A DNA stretch of 64,000 nt from an uncultured Collinsella sp. (lineage in GTDB: Bacteria > Actinomycetota > Coriobacteriia > Coriobacteriales > Coriobacteriaceae). The stretch is from positions 31,875-95,874 of the forward strand of contig CAUAEH010000001.1 in assembly GCA_958427975.1 (NCBI GenBank), written 5' to 3'. Shown piece after piece: positions 1 through 9,100 of this stretch. The notes under the pieces are model-generated. The model was given only the letters and a program-made list of their open reading frames with translations, had not been told where the DNA came from and searched no databases. Made by a program: the position numbers and the translations under genes. Positions within the stretch are counted from its first letter, which is position 1. Each line of letters begins with the position of its first letter.

Positions 1-452
1 AACGAGACCACGCCCACGTTCCCCGATGACGCCGTCCTCGAGAAGGCGGCGTTTGTACTGGCTTGCGTAGTTGCTGGCGACACCCATGCGTTTGGCTATC
101 TCCGAGACCCTGCTGGGGCCAGAATCGGGCAGCATCGCGAGTAAAAACTTAATGTCTTTATCGGAAAGCTCTCGATAGGTCGTTTCGAGAGAAGCCCGAT
201 GTCATGCTTCTCGAGTTGCCTGAAGACGCCATTCATGTACGTGCGCCAGTTACCCTGAGTCTCCTGAGCATATGTCCAATCGATGCCGACTGGCCCAATC
301 TGAACGCCGCTTATGCACGCGCGAGGCTGTGAGAGGCGGCTATCTGCCGCCTCTTTGGTTCGCTCGATAATATCTTCGAGCATGCCTGGCATGGCGGAGA
401 CATTTGCTGCGGTCCACGGTGGCCCCTTTGCAGGTTTTGCTAGTTTTTGCAA
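1..452 (-). pseudogene. Decayed AAA ATPase gene (COG1672-like), internally deleted, runs off the left edge
   Basis: Two pieces of one ATPase lie in different frames. The upstream piece (452 down to about 195) encodes the central part of the family, with the segment IGPVGIDWTYAQETQGNWRT and ending near KHDIGLL. After about position 195 a different frame continues as ETTYRELSDKDIKFLLAMLP and then a winged-helix segment, RVSEIAKRMGVASNYASQYK, up to the window edge. The P-loop N-terminus is absent, and the stretch that should carry Walker B is missing at the junction, so the gene looks deleted twice and cannot make an active ATPase. The intact relative at 61773-62891 has the same layout of AAA domain plus C-terminal winged helix. 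The family assignment is from memory of related proteins. The deletion reading is an inference from the frame change and the missing motifs. Confidence 0.6.
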
Positions 453-480
453 CTTTTGCTAATTTTTGCAAGTTTTGCTA
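428..480. repeat. Six TTTGC units spaced 9-10 bp at the 5' end of the ATPase remnant
   Basis: TTTGC motifs end at about 431, 440, 450, 459, 469 and 478, alternating 9 and 10 bp apart. This makes a 19-bp double unit of the type TTTTGCTAA + TTTTTGCAA. Read on the minus strand, the array immediately precedes or overlaps the start of the decayed ATPase. One unit per helical turn suggests binding of a protein along one DNA face. The intact relative at 61773 also has a 10-bp array in front of it, with a different motif. Confidence 0.6.
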
Positions 481-561
481 ACGGTTTAACATGTCTTGTG
501 CCGCGGGATTGCAGGAGTGAAAAACGGGGATTCCTATTATTCCGACTACGTTGCAGCGAGC

Positions 562-598
562 GGGGCCCGGAGCGCGATGTTGCTGCGCTCCGGGCCCC
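562..598 (-). terminator. Strong hairpin downstream of the topoisomerase operon
   Basis: Perfect 14-bp arms GGGGCCCGGAGCGC (562-575) and GCGCTCCGGGCCCC (585-598) enclose a 9-nt loop, 37 bp past the stop of the A-subunit gene. No clear T-run follows on the minus strand, so intrinsic termination is plausible rather than certain. Confidence 0.55.
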
Positions 599-634
599 AC
601 CGTTTTGAGAGCTTATGGCGGTTCTGCCGTCGTC

Positions 635-2875
635 CTAGTCAAACAGGCTCGGCATGTCGTTTTCCTTCATGAGGGCACCGGCTGAGGGGAGGCTCTGCGC
701 GGTGAACTTCTCGGCCGAGACGCCGGCGCCAAGAATCTCCTCGGTCGTGCCGACGGTGGTGACCGAGCGGCCCTTCTTGGCCGTAAAGGCCTGGACGCCC
801 TGCGTGTTGGTAGTCGTCTTGGTCTTGAGCAACGACGTGTTAAAGTTCATCAAACGATAGTCGCTCGAGACCAGTGCGATGTCGCGATCTTCCTTGAGCA
901 CCTGGGCATACAGCAGCTTGCTGCCACCGTAGATGGCGTTCTTGAGGCGTTTGCGGTTGGTCTTGGTGACGTATCCAGAAAGCGCGACGCGCACCACGCG
1001 GCCGTTCTCAAAGACAAACAGCACGTCGGCCTTGTAGTCCTCGGGGTCGATGACCCAGATGACACTCTCGTCGGGTTCCATCTCAAGATCGGTCGGCAGG
1101 TACGAGCCCAGCTGGGCCGACTTGGTATCCTCAAACGTCGCGACCTTGCACTTGTATACCTGACTCTTGTTGGTAAACACGAGCAGCTCGTGCGTGTTGG
1201 AGGACGGGAACTCGATAAAGGGCTTATCGCCGTCCTTGTACTTGAGCGTGGTCGCCTTCTTGAGCACGCGGTCCGTCATCTTCTTAAGGTAGCCATCGCG
1301 CGAGAGCATGATGGTCACCGGGTACTCCTCGACCTCGGGCTCCAGGCTTACCTCGACGACCTCATGGGGCTCGATCCTGCCCGTGCGGCGCGGCATCACA
1401 TATTTCTTGTTGACTGCTGCCAGCTCATCGCTGATGACCTTCTTGATGTTGTCTTCGCTCGAGAGAATCTCCTCAAGCTCGGCAATCTCACCCTCGAGCT
1501 TGGCGATGTCCTTGGTGCGGTTGAGGATGTACTCCTCGTTGATGTTGCGGAGCTTAAGTTCGGCAACAAACTCGGCCTGGGTCTCGTCGATGTCGAAACC
1601 CTTCATAAGGTTGGGCACGACCTCGGCCTCGAGCTTGGTGCCACGGATGATGGCGATCGCCTTGTCGATGTCGAGCAGGATCGCCTCGAGGCCGTGCAGC
1701 AGGTGCAGGCGCTCGGACTTTTTGCCCAGGTCATAGTTAATGCGGCGACGTGTGGACTCAATACGCCACTTGACCCACTCGTGCAGGATCTGACGCACGC
1801 CCATAACACGGGGATAGCCGTCGACTAGCACGTTAAAGTTGCACGAGAACGAATCCTGTAGCGTGGTCGAGCGATAGAGCTTGGCCATGAGCTTGTCGGG
1901 GTCGACGCCACGCTTAAGGTCGATGGCGATGCGCAGGCCCGAGAGGTCGGTCTCGTCGCGGATGTCGGCAATCTCCTTGACCTTGCCCTCTTTGGAGAGC
2001 TTGACGATGCGCTCGATGATGACATCGGTCTTGGTGGTGTAGGGGATCTCGTAGACCTCGATGATGCGCTCTTCAGGAATCCAACGCCAGCGGGAGCGAA
2101 TCTGGAAGCTGCCAAGGCCGGTCTCGATGATCTTCTCCATCTCCTCGCGGCGGTAGATAATCTCGCCGCCGGTCGAGAAGTCGGGCATGGGCATGTACTC
2201 GAGCAGATCGCAGTCGGGATCCTGCAGGTAGTGCATCGTGGCGGTACAGACCTCGTTGAGGTTGAAACCGCAGATGTCGGACGCCATGGCTACGCCGATG
2301 CCCTTGTTGGCCGAGACGAGGATATTGGGGAACGTGGTGGGCAGCAGGCGCGGCTCCTTCATGGCACCGTCGTAGCTGTCGACGAAGTCGACCGGGTCCT
2401 TGTCGATGTCCTTGAAGATCTCGGCGCTGATGGGGGAGAGCTTGGCCTCGGTATAACGCGAGGCGGCGTAGCTCAGATCGCCCGAATAGTACTTGCCAAA
2501 GTTGCCCTTCGACTCCACGAAGGGGGCAAGCAGTGCTTCGTTGCCCGTCGCCAGGCGCACCATCGTCTCGTAGATCGCGGCATCGCCGTGCGGGTTGAGC
2601 TTCATGGTCTGGCCCACGATGTTGGCGCTCTTCTGGCGCTCGCCCTTGAGCAGACCCATCTTGTACATGGTGTAGAGCAGCTTGCGGTGCGAGGGCTTAA
2701 AGCCGTCGATCTCGGGGAACGCACGCGAGACGTTGACGCTCATGGCGTAGGGCATGTAGTTGACCTCGAGCGTCTGCGTGATCGGCTGGTCGGTGACCTC
2801 GGAGTGCAGGCCGATGACGTTTTCGGCGTTGACCTGCTTTTTCTTTGGCTGGTTCTTCGTCTTCTTCTTTGCCAC
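635..2875 (-). CDS. parC: Type IIA DNA topoisomerase subunit A (ParC/GyrA-like)
   Basis: This is the DNA breakage-reunion subunit of a type IIA topoisomerase, 746 aa. The N-terminus is lysine-rich, followed by the winged-helix/tower core with catalytic Tyr141 in AASRYTEAKLS. The quinolone-determining loop reads HGDAAIYETMVRLA, with Ala99 and Glu103 at the positions of E. coli GyrA Ser83 and Asp87. A long coiled coil lies around residues 380-480 and a short C-terminal domain follows. I see no GyrA box (QRRGGKG), so decatenation or relaxation is more likely than gyrase-type supercoiling. It lies 45 bp downstream of the B subunit on the same strand, an obvious operon. The general assignment is firm. 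Whether it is called ParC or a second GyrA-like subunit is a naming matter. Confidence 0.9.
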   Translation of the reverse strand: MAKKKTKNQPKKKQVNAENVIGLHSEVTDQPITQTLEVNYMPYAMSVNVSRAFPEIDGFKPSHRKLLYTMYKMGLLKGERQKSANIVGQTMKLNPHGDAAIYETMVRLATGNEALLAPFVESKGNFGKYYSGDLSYAASRYTEAKLSPISAEIFKDIDKDPVDFVDSYDGAMKEPRLLPTTFPNILVSANKGIGVAMASDICGFNLNEVCTATMHYLQDPDCDLLEYMPMPDFSTGGEIIYRREEMEKIIETGLGSFQIRSRWRWIPEERIIEVYEIPYTTKTDVIIERIVKLSKEGKVKEIADIRDETDLSGLRIAIDLKRGVDPDKLMAKLYRSTTLQDSFSCNFNVLVDGYPRVMGVRQILHEWVKWRIESTRRRINYDLGKKSERLHLLHGLEAILLDIDKAIAIIRGTKLEAEVVPNLMKGFDIDETQAEFVAELKLRNINEEYILNRTKDIAKLEGEIAELEEILSSEDNIKKVISDELAAVNKKYVMPRRTGRIEPHEVVEVSLEPEVEEYPVTIMLSRDGYLKKMTDRVLKKATTLKYKDGDKPFIEFPSSNTHELLVFTNKSQVYKCKVATFEDTKSAQLGSYLPTDLEMEPDESVIWVIDPEDYKADVLFVFENGRVVRVALSGYVTKTNRKRLKNAIYGGSKLLYAQVLKEDRDIALVSSDYRLMNFNTSLLKTKTTTNTQGVQAFTAKKGRSVTTVGTTEEILGAGVSAEKFTAQSLPSAGALMKENDMPSLFD

Positions 2876-2920
2876 GATTCCCTCTTGAACTTCTTATGGG
2901 CCGTCGTTATCGATTTGCTG

Positions 2921-4918
2921 CTACTGCAGGTCCAGCTGGTCCAGGTATTCCTTGCCGTGCTCGGAGATATGGCGCTTGCGGCCTGCCTCGTCGTTGCCAA
3001 GCAACAGGTTGAACATGGTTTCCATCTTGGTGACGTCCTCGGGCTCCACCTTGATCAGGCGGCGCGTCTCGGGGTTCATGGTGGTGAGCCACATCATGTC
3101 CGGATCGTTCTCACCAAGACCCTTGGAGCGGTTGATGGAACACTTCTGGTCGCCGATCTCTTTGAGGATGCCGTTCTTCTCGAGCTCGGTGTAGGCAAAG
3201 TAGGTCTTCTCTTTGCAGTTGATCTCGTAGAGCGGCGACTCGGCGATATACACGTAACCCTCGTCGATAAGTGTGGGCACCAGGCGGTAGAGCATGGTGA
3301 GCACGAGCGTGCGGATGTGATAACCGTCGACGTCGGCGTCCGTACAGATGATGACCTTGTTCCAGTTGAGGTTGTCCAGGTCAAAGGCGCCGAGGTTCTT
3401 GATGCGCTTGTCCTTGATCTCCACACCGCAGCCCAGCACGCGCATAAGGTCCATGATGATGTCGGACTTAAAGATGCGCGGATAATCCTCCTTCAGGCAG
3501 TTGAGGATCTTACCGCGGACGGGCATAACGCCCTGGAACTCGGCATCGCGCGAGGTGCGAATGGCGCCTGCTGCCGAGTCGCCCTCTACGATGTAGATCT
3601 CGCGGCGGCTCTTGTCCTTGGAGCGGCAGTCGATGAACTTCTGCACGCGGTTGGCCATGTCGGTCTTCTGCTGCAGGTTGGTCTTGATGCTCTGACGCGT
3701 CTTCTCGGCGTTCTCGCGCGAGCGCTTGTTGATGAGCACCTGCTCCATGATCTTGTTGGCGGCGTCTTTATTCTCGATCAAGTAGGTCGAGAGGCGCTCC
3801 TTAAAGAAGGCCGTCATAGCCTGCTGGATAAAGCGGTTATTGATGGCCTTCTTGGTCTGGTTCTCGTAGGACGTCTGAGTGGAGAAGCAGTTGGTCACCA
3901 GCACCAGGCAGTCCTGGACGTCCTGCCATTTGATGCCGCTCTCGTTTTTGTTGTATTTGCCCTGTTGCTTGATGTAGGCATCGATGGCGCTGGTCAGAGC
4001 GCTACGGGCGGCCTTCTCGGGCGAACCGCCGTTCTCGAGCCACGATGAATTGTGGTAGTACTCCTGCATCATGAAGGTGCGCGAGAAGCACATGCATGCG
4101 GTGATTTTTACGTTGTAATCGGGCAGGTCCTCGCGATCGCGACCGCGACGGTCGGCCTCGATAAAGAAGGGCTCGGTGAGGTAGTCGGTACCGACCTTCT
4201 CGAGCACGTAGTCTTCGATGCCCTTGGGATAGCAAAAATCCTCTTCGGAAAACTCGCCATCGTCACCTTCGATGCGCAGGCGGAAGGTCACGTTGGCGTT
4301 GACCACGGCCTGGCGGCGCATGGTCTCGCGATACCAATCGTGGGGAATGCTAATCGAGGTAAAGACCTCAAGATCGGGACGCCATTTAATGGTGGTGCCG
4401 GTGCGATCCTCGTCGCTGGGCTCAATCTCGAGTGCCTTCTTTTTGGCGCCGATGACCTTGCCCTTCTTAAAGTGCAGGGAGTACTTGTTGCCGTCGCGCC
4501 AAACCGTGACGTCCATGTATTCGGAAGCGTACTGAGTCGCGCAGGAGCCCAGGCCGTTGGTGCCGAGCGAGAAGTCGTAGTCGCCGCCCTGGTTGTTGTT
4601 GTACTTGCCGCCGGCATAGAGCTCGCAGAAGACGAGCTCCCAGTTAAAGCGCTTCTCGGAAGGGTTCCAGTCGAGTGGGCAGCCACGGCCATTGTCCTCT
4701 ACCTGGATAGAGCCATCGCGAAAGGCGGTAAGGGTGATGAGCTTGCCGTAGCCCTGGCGCGCCTCGTCAACGGCGTTGGACAGGATCTCGAAGGCGGCAT
4801 GCGCGCAGCCGTCGAGTCCGTCCGAGCCAAAGATGACGGCGGGGCGCAGGCGTACGCGCTCCTCGTCCTTGAGCTGGCGGATACTGTCGTTACCATAGTT
4901 TGCGGTGTTTTTTGCCAT
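2921..4918 (-). CDS. parE: Type IIA DNA topoisomerase subunit B (ParE/GyrB-like)
   Basis: This is the ATPase/TOPRIM subunit and partner of the A subunit encoded just downstream, 665 aa. The GHKL ATPase motifs are EILSNAVDEA (44-53), DNGRG (75-79) and GTNGLG (119-124). The QTK loop is at 354-356. TOPRIM motifs are EGDSAAG (445-451), TDADVDG (526-532) and the later RSKGLGE. The protein ends without the large insert found in proteobacterial GyrB. The start ATG at 4918 follows a purine-rich leader, and a promoter fits at 4973-5001. Gene order B then A is the usual one for this pair. The family is certain; the physiological role (decatenation or supercoil control) is inferred. Confidence 0.9.
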   Translation of the reverse strand: MAKNTANYGNDSIRQLKDEERVRLRPAVIFGSDGLDGCAHAAFEILSNAVDEARQGYGKLITLTAFRDGSIQVEDNGRGCPLDWNPSEKRFNWELVFCELYAGGKYNNNQGGDYDFSLGTNGLGSCATQYASEYMDVTVWRDGNKYSLHFKKGKVIGAKKKALEIEPSDEDRTGTTIKWRPDLEVFTSISIPHDWYRETMRRQAVVNANVTFRLRIEGDDGEFSEEDFCYPKGIEDYVLEKVGTDYLTEPFFIEADRRGRDREDLPDYNVKITACMCFSRTFMMQEYYHNSSWLENGGSPEKAARSALTSAIDAYIKQQGKYNKNESGIKWQDVQDCLVLVTNCFSTQTSYENQTKKAINNRFIQQAMTAFFKERLSTYLIENKDAANKIMEQVLINKRSRENAEKTRQSIKTNLQQKTDMANRVQKFIDCRSKDKSRREIYIVEGDSAAGAIRTSRDAEFQGVMPVRGKILNCLKEDYPRIFKSDIIMDLMRVLGCGVEIKDKRIKNLGAFDLDNLNWNKVIICTDADVDGYHIRTLVLTMLYRLVPTLIDEGYVYIAESPLYEINCKEKTYFAYTELEKNGILKEIGDQKCSINRSKGLGENDPDMMWLTTMNPETRRLIKVEPEDVTKMETMFNLLLGNDEAGRKRHISEHGKEYLDQLDLQ

Positions 4919-4972
4919 ACTCGCTCTCTCGGTGTTCCCTTGCTGCGTTTAAGTCATATAGATAGTCAAGTT

Positions 4973-5001
4973 AGCATAGCCCAGCCCTTGGGCGATTCCA
5001 A
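4973..5001 (-). promoter_or_regulatory. Sigma-70-like promoter of the topoisomerase operon
   Basis: On the minus strand TTGGAA (-35, plus positions 4996-5001) and TATGCT (-10, 4973-4978) are separated by exactly 17 bp, about 55 bp upstream of the B-subunit start. Confidence 0.5.
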
Positions 5002-5006
5002 CCAAC

Positions 5007-5049
5007 ACGAAATCCATCGAACAATCGTTCGGAGTTCGATGGATTTCGT
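5007..5049. promoter_or_regulatory. 16-bp inverted repeat between divergent promoters
   Basis: ACGAAATCCATCGAAC (5007-5022) is mirrored exactly by GTTCGATGGATTTCGT (5034-5049) with an 11-nt centre. An overlapping smaller palindrome, CGAAC-AATC-GTTCG, sits at 5018-5031. It lies directly upstream of the topoisomerase -35 box and in the leader of the divergent XRE gene. It could be an operator or a hairpin; the sequence does not decide. The rest of the 318-bp intergenic stretch holds only the two promoters. Confidence 0.6.
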
Positions 5050-5159
5050 TTGCTCGGACAAAACCGAGTCGGTTCTGTTCGAGTAAGTTTGAATAGCGAA
5101 TCGAAATTGTTATGTCCGCACGGCGATGACGAACATGGTTTTCATAATGACAGATATAG

Positions 5160-5188
5160 TTGACATCTTTTGATGAATGCAATATATT
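5160..5188 (+). promoter_or_regulatory. Sigma-70-like promoter of the XRE regulator
   Basis: TTGACA (5160-5165), a 17-bp spacer and TATATT (5183-5188) make a near-consensus promoter. Transcription would begin near 5195, which rules out an ATG at 5177 and supports the start at 5237. Confidence 0.7.
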
Positions 5189-5236
5189 TCTGTCATGTTG
5201 CAACGGATACCTGTCCACATTTACGAAAGGAGCTCC

Positions 5237-5467
5237 ATGCCGGGTAAGAAAAACCTTCGCATGAAGGCGGCGCGCGCGGCGGCTGGCCTTTCGCAAGCCG
5301 ACTTGGCCCAGGCCGTGGGCGTTACGCGCCAGACCATTGGCCTGATCGAGGCGGGCGGCTACAACCCCACGCTCAATCTGTGCGTGGCAATCTGTAAAGC
5401 GCTACGCGTTACGTTGAACGACTTGTTTTGGGAAGACGAAACCGACGCCGACTCTAATATTCTTTAG
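5237..5467 (+). CDS. Small XRE-family (Cro/CI-type) regulator
   Basis: This 76-residue protein is essentially one helix-turn-helix. The segment KAARAAAGLSQADLAQAVGV and the recognition helix in TRQTIGLIEAGGYNPTLNLC are typical of the YozG-type single-domain family. The start at 5237 is chosen because AAAGGAG precedes it at good spacing and because the promoter covers the earlier in-frame ATG. The next gene begins 9 bp after the stop, so the two form an operon. XRE regulators of this size often control themselves and the membrane protein beside them. The palindrome at 5007-5049 is a candidate site, which is inference. Confidence 0.85.
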   Translation: MPGKKNLRMKAARAAAGLSQADLAQAVGVTRQTIGLIEAGGYNPTLNLCVAICKALRVTLNDLFWEDETDADSNIL

Positions 5468-5476
5468 GAGTTCACT

Positions 5477-6061
5477 ATGAAATTTGAAGATCTGAAACTC
5501 GTGCAAAAGTGGCGTGAATATGCCGGCCCAAAGGATGAGCGCTTGGAGGCTGAGAGCGCGAAGGTCTACAAGATTGGTTTCGTGCTGCTTTCGTTTGGCA
5601 TGTTGATGATCTTTTTCTACCAGTTTATTGCTCGACAGGTTGCGTGGGTTCACAGCGACGCCAGTGAAATGCCGCATGGCTTTGCAACGCCGTTTGAGGC
5701 AGCCATGTATTTGTGGCTCGTTCTCGTGATGTTGATTTGCGCAGGACTGCAAACGCGGAAGGGCTATGTCGATACCAATCGTTTTGGGCAAACCGAGCAT
5801 CTTCCTGTTGGATATTTCCTGCTTGTCAGCGGTCTTAGCGGCGCCGCGTTCGCGCTTGTTATTGCCGCAATGCGCTGTATCGCTGAGGCGCAGATCGTAC
5901 CGCTCGAAAGCGTCTTTTGGTTGGCGAACCTGGCCACGGGCGTGTTCTGTGGTGCGACGATTGCCATAGCCACATTCGCCGCCCTGTGCGCATCATTCTT
6001 CTCGGCGAAAAAGCGCCGCGCTAAGATCGAGGCAGAACTTGACTCCGCTGGCGAGATCTAA
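5477..6061 (+). CDS. Four-helix membrane protein co-transcribed with XRE regulator
   Basis: This is a 194-residue protein with four hydrophobic spans, around residues 31-52, 78-95, 110-130 and 145-175. The N-terminus is cytoplasmic and charged (about 30 residues) and the C-terminal tail is lysine/arginine-rich. I see no enzyme motif. A good RBS (AGGAG) lies 7 bp before the ATG. Small XRE regulator plus multi-span membrane protein pairs are common in Firmicutes and Actinobacteria (DUF3169- and DUF6773-like families), usually of unknown function. A stress or envelope role is only a guess. Confidence 0.75.
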   Translation: MKFEDLKLVQKWREYAGPKDERLEAESAKVYKIGFVLLSFGMLMIFFYQFIARQVAWVHSDASEMPHGFATPFEAAMYLWLVLVMLICAGLQTRKGYVDTNRFGQTEHLPVGYFLLVSGLSGAAFALVIAAMRCIAEAQIVPLESVFWLANLATGVFCGATIAIATFAALCASFFSAKKRRAKIEAELDSAGEI

Positions 6062-6069
6062 TGCGTAAT

Positions 6070-6104
6070 GGGCTGGCTCTGGGTATCCAGAACCAGCCCT
6101 TTTT
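6070..6104 (+). terminator. Intrinsic terminator after the XRE/membrane operon
   Basis: GGGCTGG (6070-6076) pairs with CCAGCCC (6093-6099), and an inner CTGG/CCAG pair extends the stem. TTTTT follows at 6100-6104. It begins 8 bp after the stop codon. Confidence 0.85.
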
Positions 6105-6151
6105 GGTGTTCGATGAGCCGAGTCGGCGTCTCTCGCAAAGGTAACTGAGAG

Positions 6152-9100
6152 CTAGTGAGGCTTATCAGAATTGACCTCATTGGCGGTGTCTTTTTCGAGC
6201 GCCGTGCGGCGGGCACTGTAGGCGACGAGGCCGGCGCCTGCCGCGGCGAGTGCTGCTGCGGCTGCCGTAAGGGGAGCGTTGACGTCGCCCGTGCCCGCAA
6301 GCGCGCCCGCTTTTCCGGAGCGCTTGTTATTGCCGTGATCCTTGCCACTGCTGGAGCTGCTTCCGCCGGAGCCGCCGCCCTTGTCAGTACCGCCGCCACT
6401 CGAGCCGCCACCGCCGTCCGCCGTCATCGGTGCATCGTGAAGTCCTGTCGTATCCGCGCTGTCGTATACGCCGACCTGAACTTCTGAGCGTTCGCATGCC
6501 GCGTCGGGCACATGAAGCTCGTGCAGCACGGCACCCAGCGCCGAGTTTGCGCCCGGTCGAATTTCCTCGAGCGTTACGGGATCGAGCGCCACCAGATTAC
6601 GCGCCTTCGCATATAGCGTTACACGTTTGCCCACTTCATCGCTCCAACTCTCGGGGATGGCGAAGCTCATGCGGAACTGTGCCGTGCAACCCGGTGCCAG
6701 CACGGCGTTGCCACTGTCGGCTACCAGCGGGTGCGTTGCAAAACGTGCGCCCAGCGTCTCGAGCGCGTACTTCACGTGTGCCATATCGTTGGCCGAAGCG
6801 TCCTCGGCAAGCTCTGGATCGTAGATCGAAGCCATGCGTGCGTTTACTCCAAATCCGATGGATGCGCTGGAGAACGGCTGGCTGGAGCCCTCTCGGTACA
6901 GATCGATTGTGCCGGCGGTCAGCAAGGTGTTGCCGTCGTTTCGCACCGTGACCATGAAGGATTCGCCTGCTGCTCCGGGCACCACCGCGCCCGAGGTAGC
7001 GACTGCGCCCGTCGGAGTGGCACACGCCACCAAGGGCACTTCGATGCCGTGTAGTTCTGCCTCGCTCTTCTCCGCGCTCACAATGTGCGTGGCGAGCGCG
7101 GAGAGCATGCTCCCCGACGTCAAAAATGTCGTTATCTGATCGACGGGATGGTCCAGCTCGCACATCACGAACGGCTCCGTAAGCAGATCGCCTGCCAAGG
7201 TGCTGGCGAAGATGCGGAAGTGCTTGCCCATCACTGCTACCGGGTTGCCTTCTTCGTCGTAGGTTTGCCCCACCTTGCCATCGGTGTTCTCTACATAGAG
7301 CACGCACCTGCCGTTGTTGCTTACGCTAAACGATGCCGGGCCACAGCCTGCGGCACCCACGGGCTGCGTTGCAAATGCCGATGCTCCTCGCGTCCAAGTA
7401 ATATGCTGCAGTTGCTCGTTGACGGTTGCCAAAAAGCCCGAATGTTGTGGCCACGGCACCGCGTGGGGTACTGTGGCATCTGGTGGCATAACGCCCCAAC
7501 CCGCGATGGACTGGCCGATCACGGCATACGATGCGCAGCCACAACCGTTTGCAGTTTCGTATGCAACGGGCACCACCATTTTGCCATTGATATTTTCGGG
7601 CGCGCCCAGCTCGATGCTCGATGGCGCTTGCGGAAAGCGGAGGACCTGACGGAACGTGAGGCTGTCGCCCAAATCATCCGACCACAGGGTGAAGCACTCC
7701 AGCGCAACCTCTGCCTCATTGCCCAGCGCCTTTTCTGCGGTGGTTCCGCGGCGGTGGAGGTAAGCGCCCGACAGGCGCCCGTCGACCAGCGTCTTGCCCA
7801 CCGTGATGCGTGGACACTGCAGACAATGGTGGCCATCCTCCTGAAGGCGGCCGCGCGAGATGCTGCGCCACGACGTGTGCGACATCACGCGAACTCCGTC
7901 GTTGCTTATGCGCAGGCGCACAACGGACAGTATGCCGGCTGTGCTTGCCGTATCGAAAAGGGTGTTGTCGCCGTCGGGGCGCTCGCCCGAGACCAGCAGC
8001 ACGTAAGCGTCCTGGTTTTCTCTTCCGTCCGTATATTCCACTACGTCGAAGTCGTAATCGAATATGCCGTCGCGCTCCACGTCGCCCTCGCCAAAGCCAA
8101 GGGGGAAGTCCACGGGCATGGGGGCAGACCACGTGCCGTTTGCCTTTGTGTGCACCACCAGGCGCGAGCGACCATTGTCGCCGTAGCGCACCGAGGCGAT
8201 ACGGAACAGGCATTCTACGCCGGCGATCATTGCTAGCTTCATGTGAGCTTCGCTGAGCACGCCGGAAAACAGCACGTTGTCGCTCGAGGGCTTGATGCCG
8301 CCACGCTCGTCCTCCGATACACCAGCAGAATTGGCGTTGGGGTCCGCAACAGCGTTCGTCGCCTGCTCGATATAGGTGTACTCGTTCATCGGCGCGGCGT
8401 TTTCGTCGTTCCCTATCAGTGCATGGACGAAATGCTCGATCTGTCCCGCGTCGTCGCTTTCTGCATCCGCCTCGAGCTCAATGCACGTGACCGCTTGATC
8501 CCAATCGCGCACGACAGGCGCGGCGTTTACGGCAGTGGCCTTAACCTCGGCGCGTGCGAGCAGTTCGGCGTTGGTGACGATGGTGGCCGATGCGATAAAT
8601 TGCGGCACGCCGCCCGCCTCAATGTTGCTAGGCGTGCCGAAGCGGGCATCCAGCGTATAAGGCGTATCTCCACCCAATGCGAGCTCAGAGCGCTGGAGCA
8701 TATACTGGTCGCCATTGTTCACCGACATATTCCACGAATCGAGGAGTGTGGGCCACGACCCCGACCAAGCCTTGGTGGTCCACTTGAACATTACGAACTG
8801 GAGTATCACATCGACATCGACGTCTGCACCCACGCGCAGTCGCGGAAGCTGGTGTCCATCTGCCTTCTCGTACCCAATGAACAGCGTGAGGGATGCGGCG
8901 CCGCGCACGGCAGACGAAGCGACGCCTGCAACGCCGGCGCCAAAGGTGACGGCAAGCCCGATCTGGATGGTGAACGAGCCCGACGTGTTTGAATAGTCGA
9001 GCGAAATGTTCTTGAAAAACGCGGCGCCGCTGCCGTGCGTGTGGGTACCCACGGCGAGCGCCAGTTTTGCCAGCACCCAGGGGTTGACGTTTAGGAAAAA

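Noticed and set aside
2231..4048. Long open frame on the plus strand opposite the topoisomerase genes
   Set aside because: Antisense to two genes with complete motif sets. Low-complexity Val/Leu/His-rich translation, no RBS or domain.
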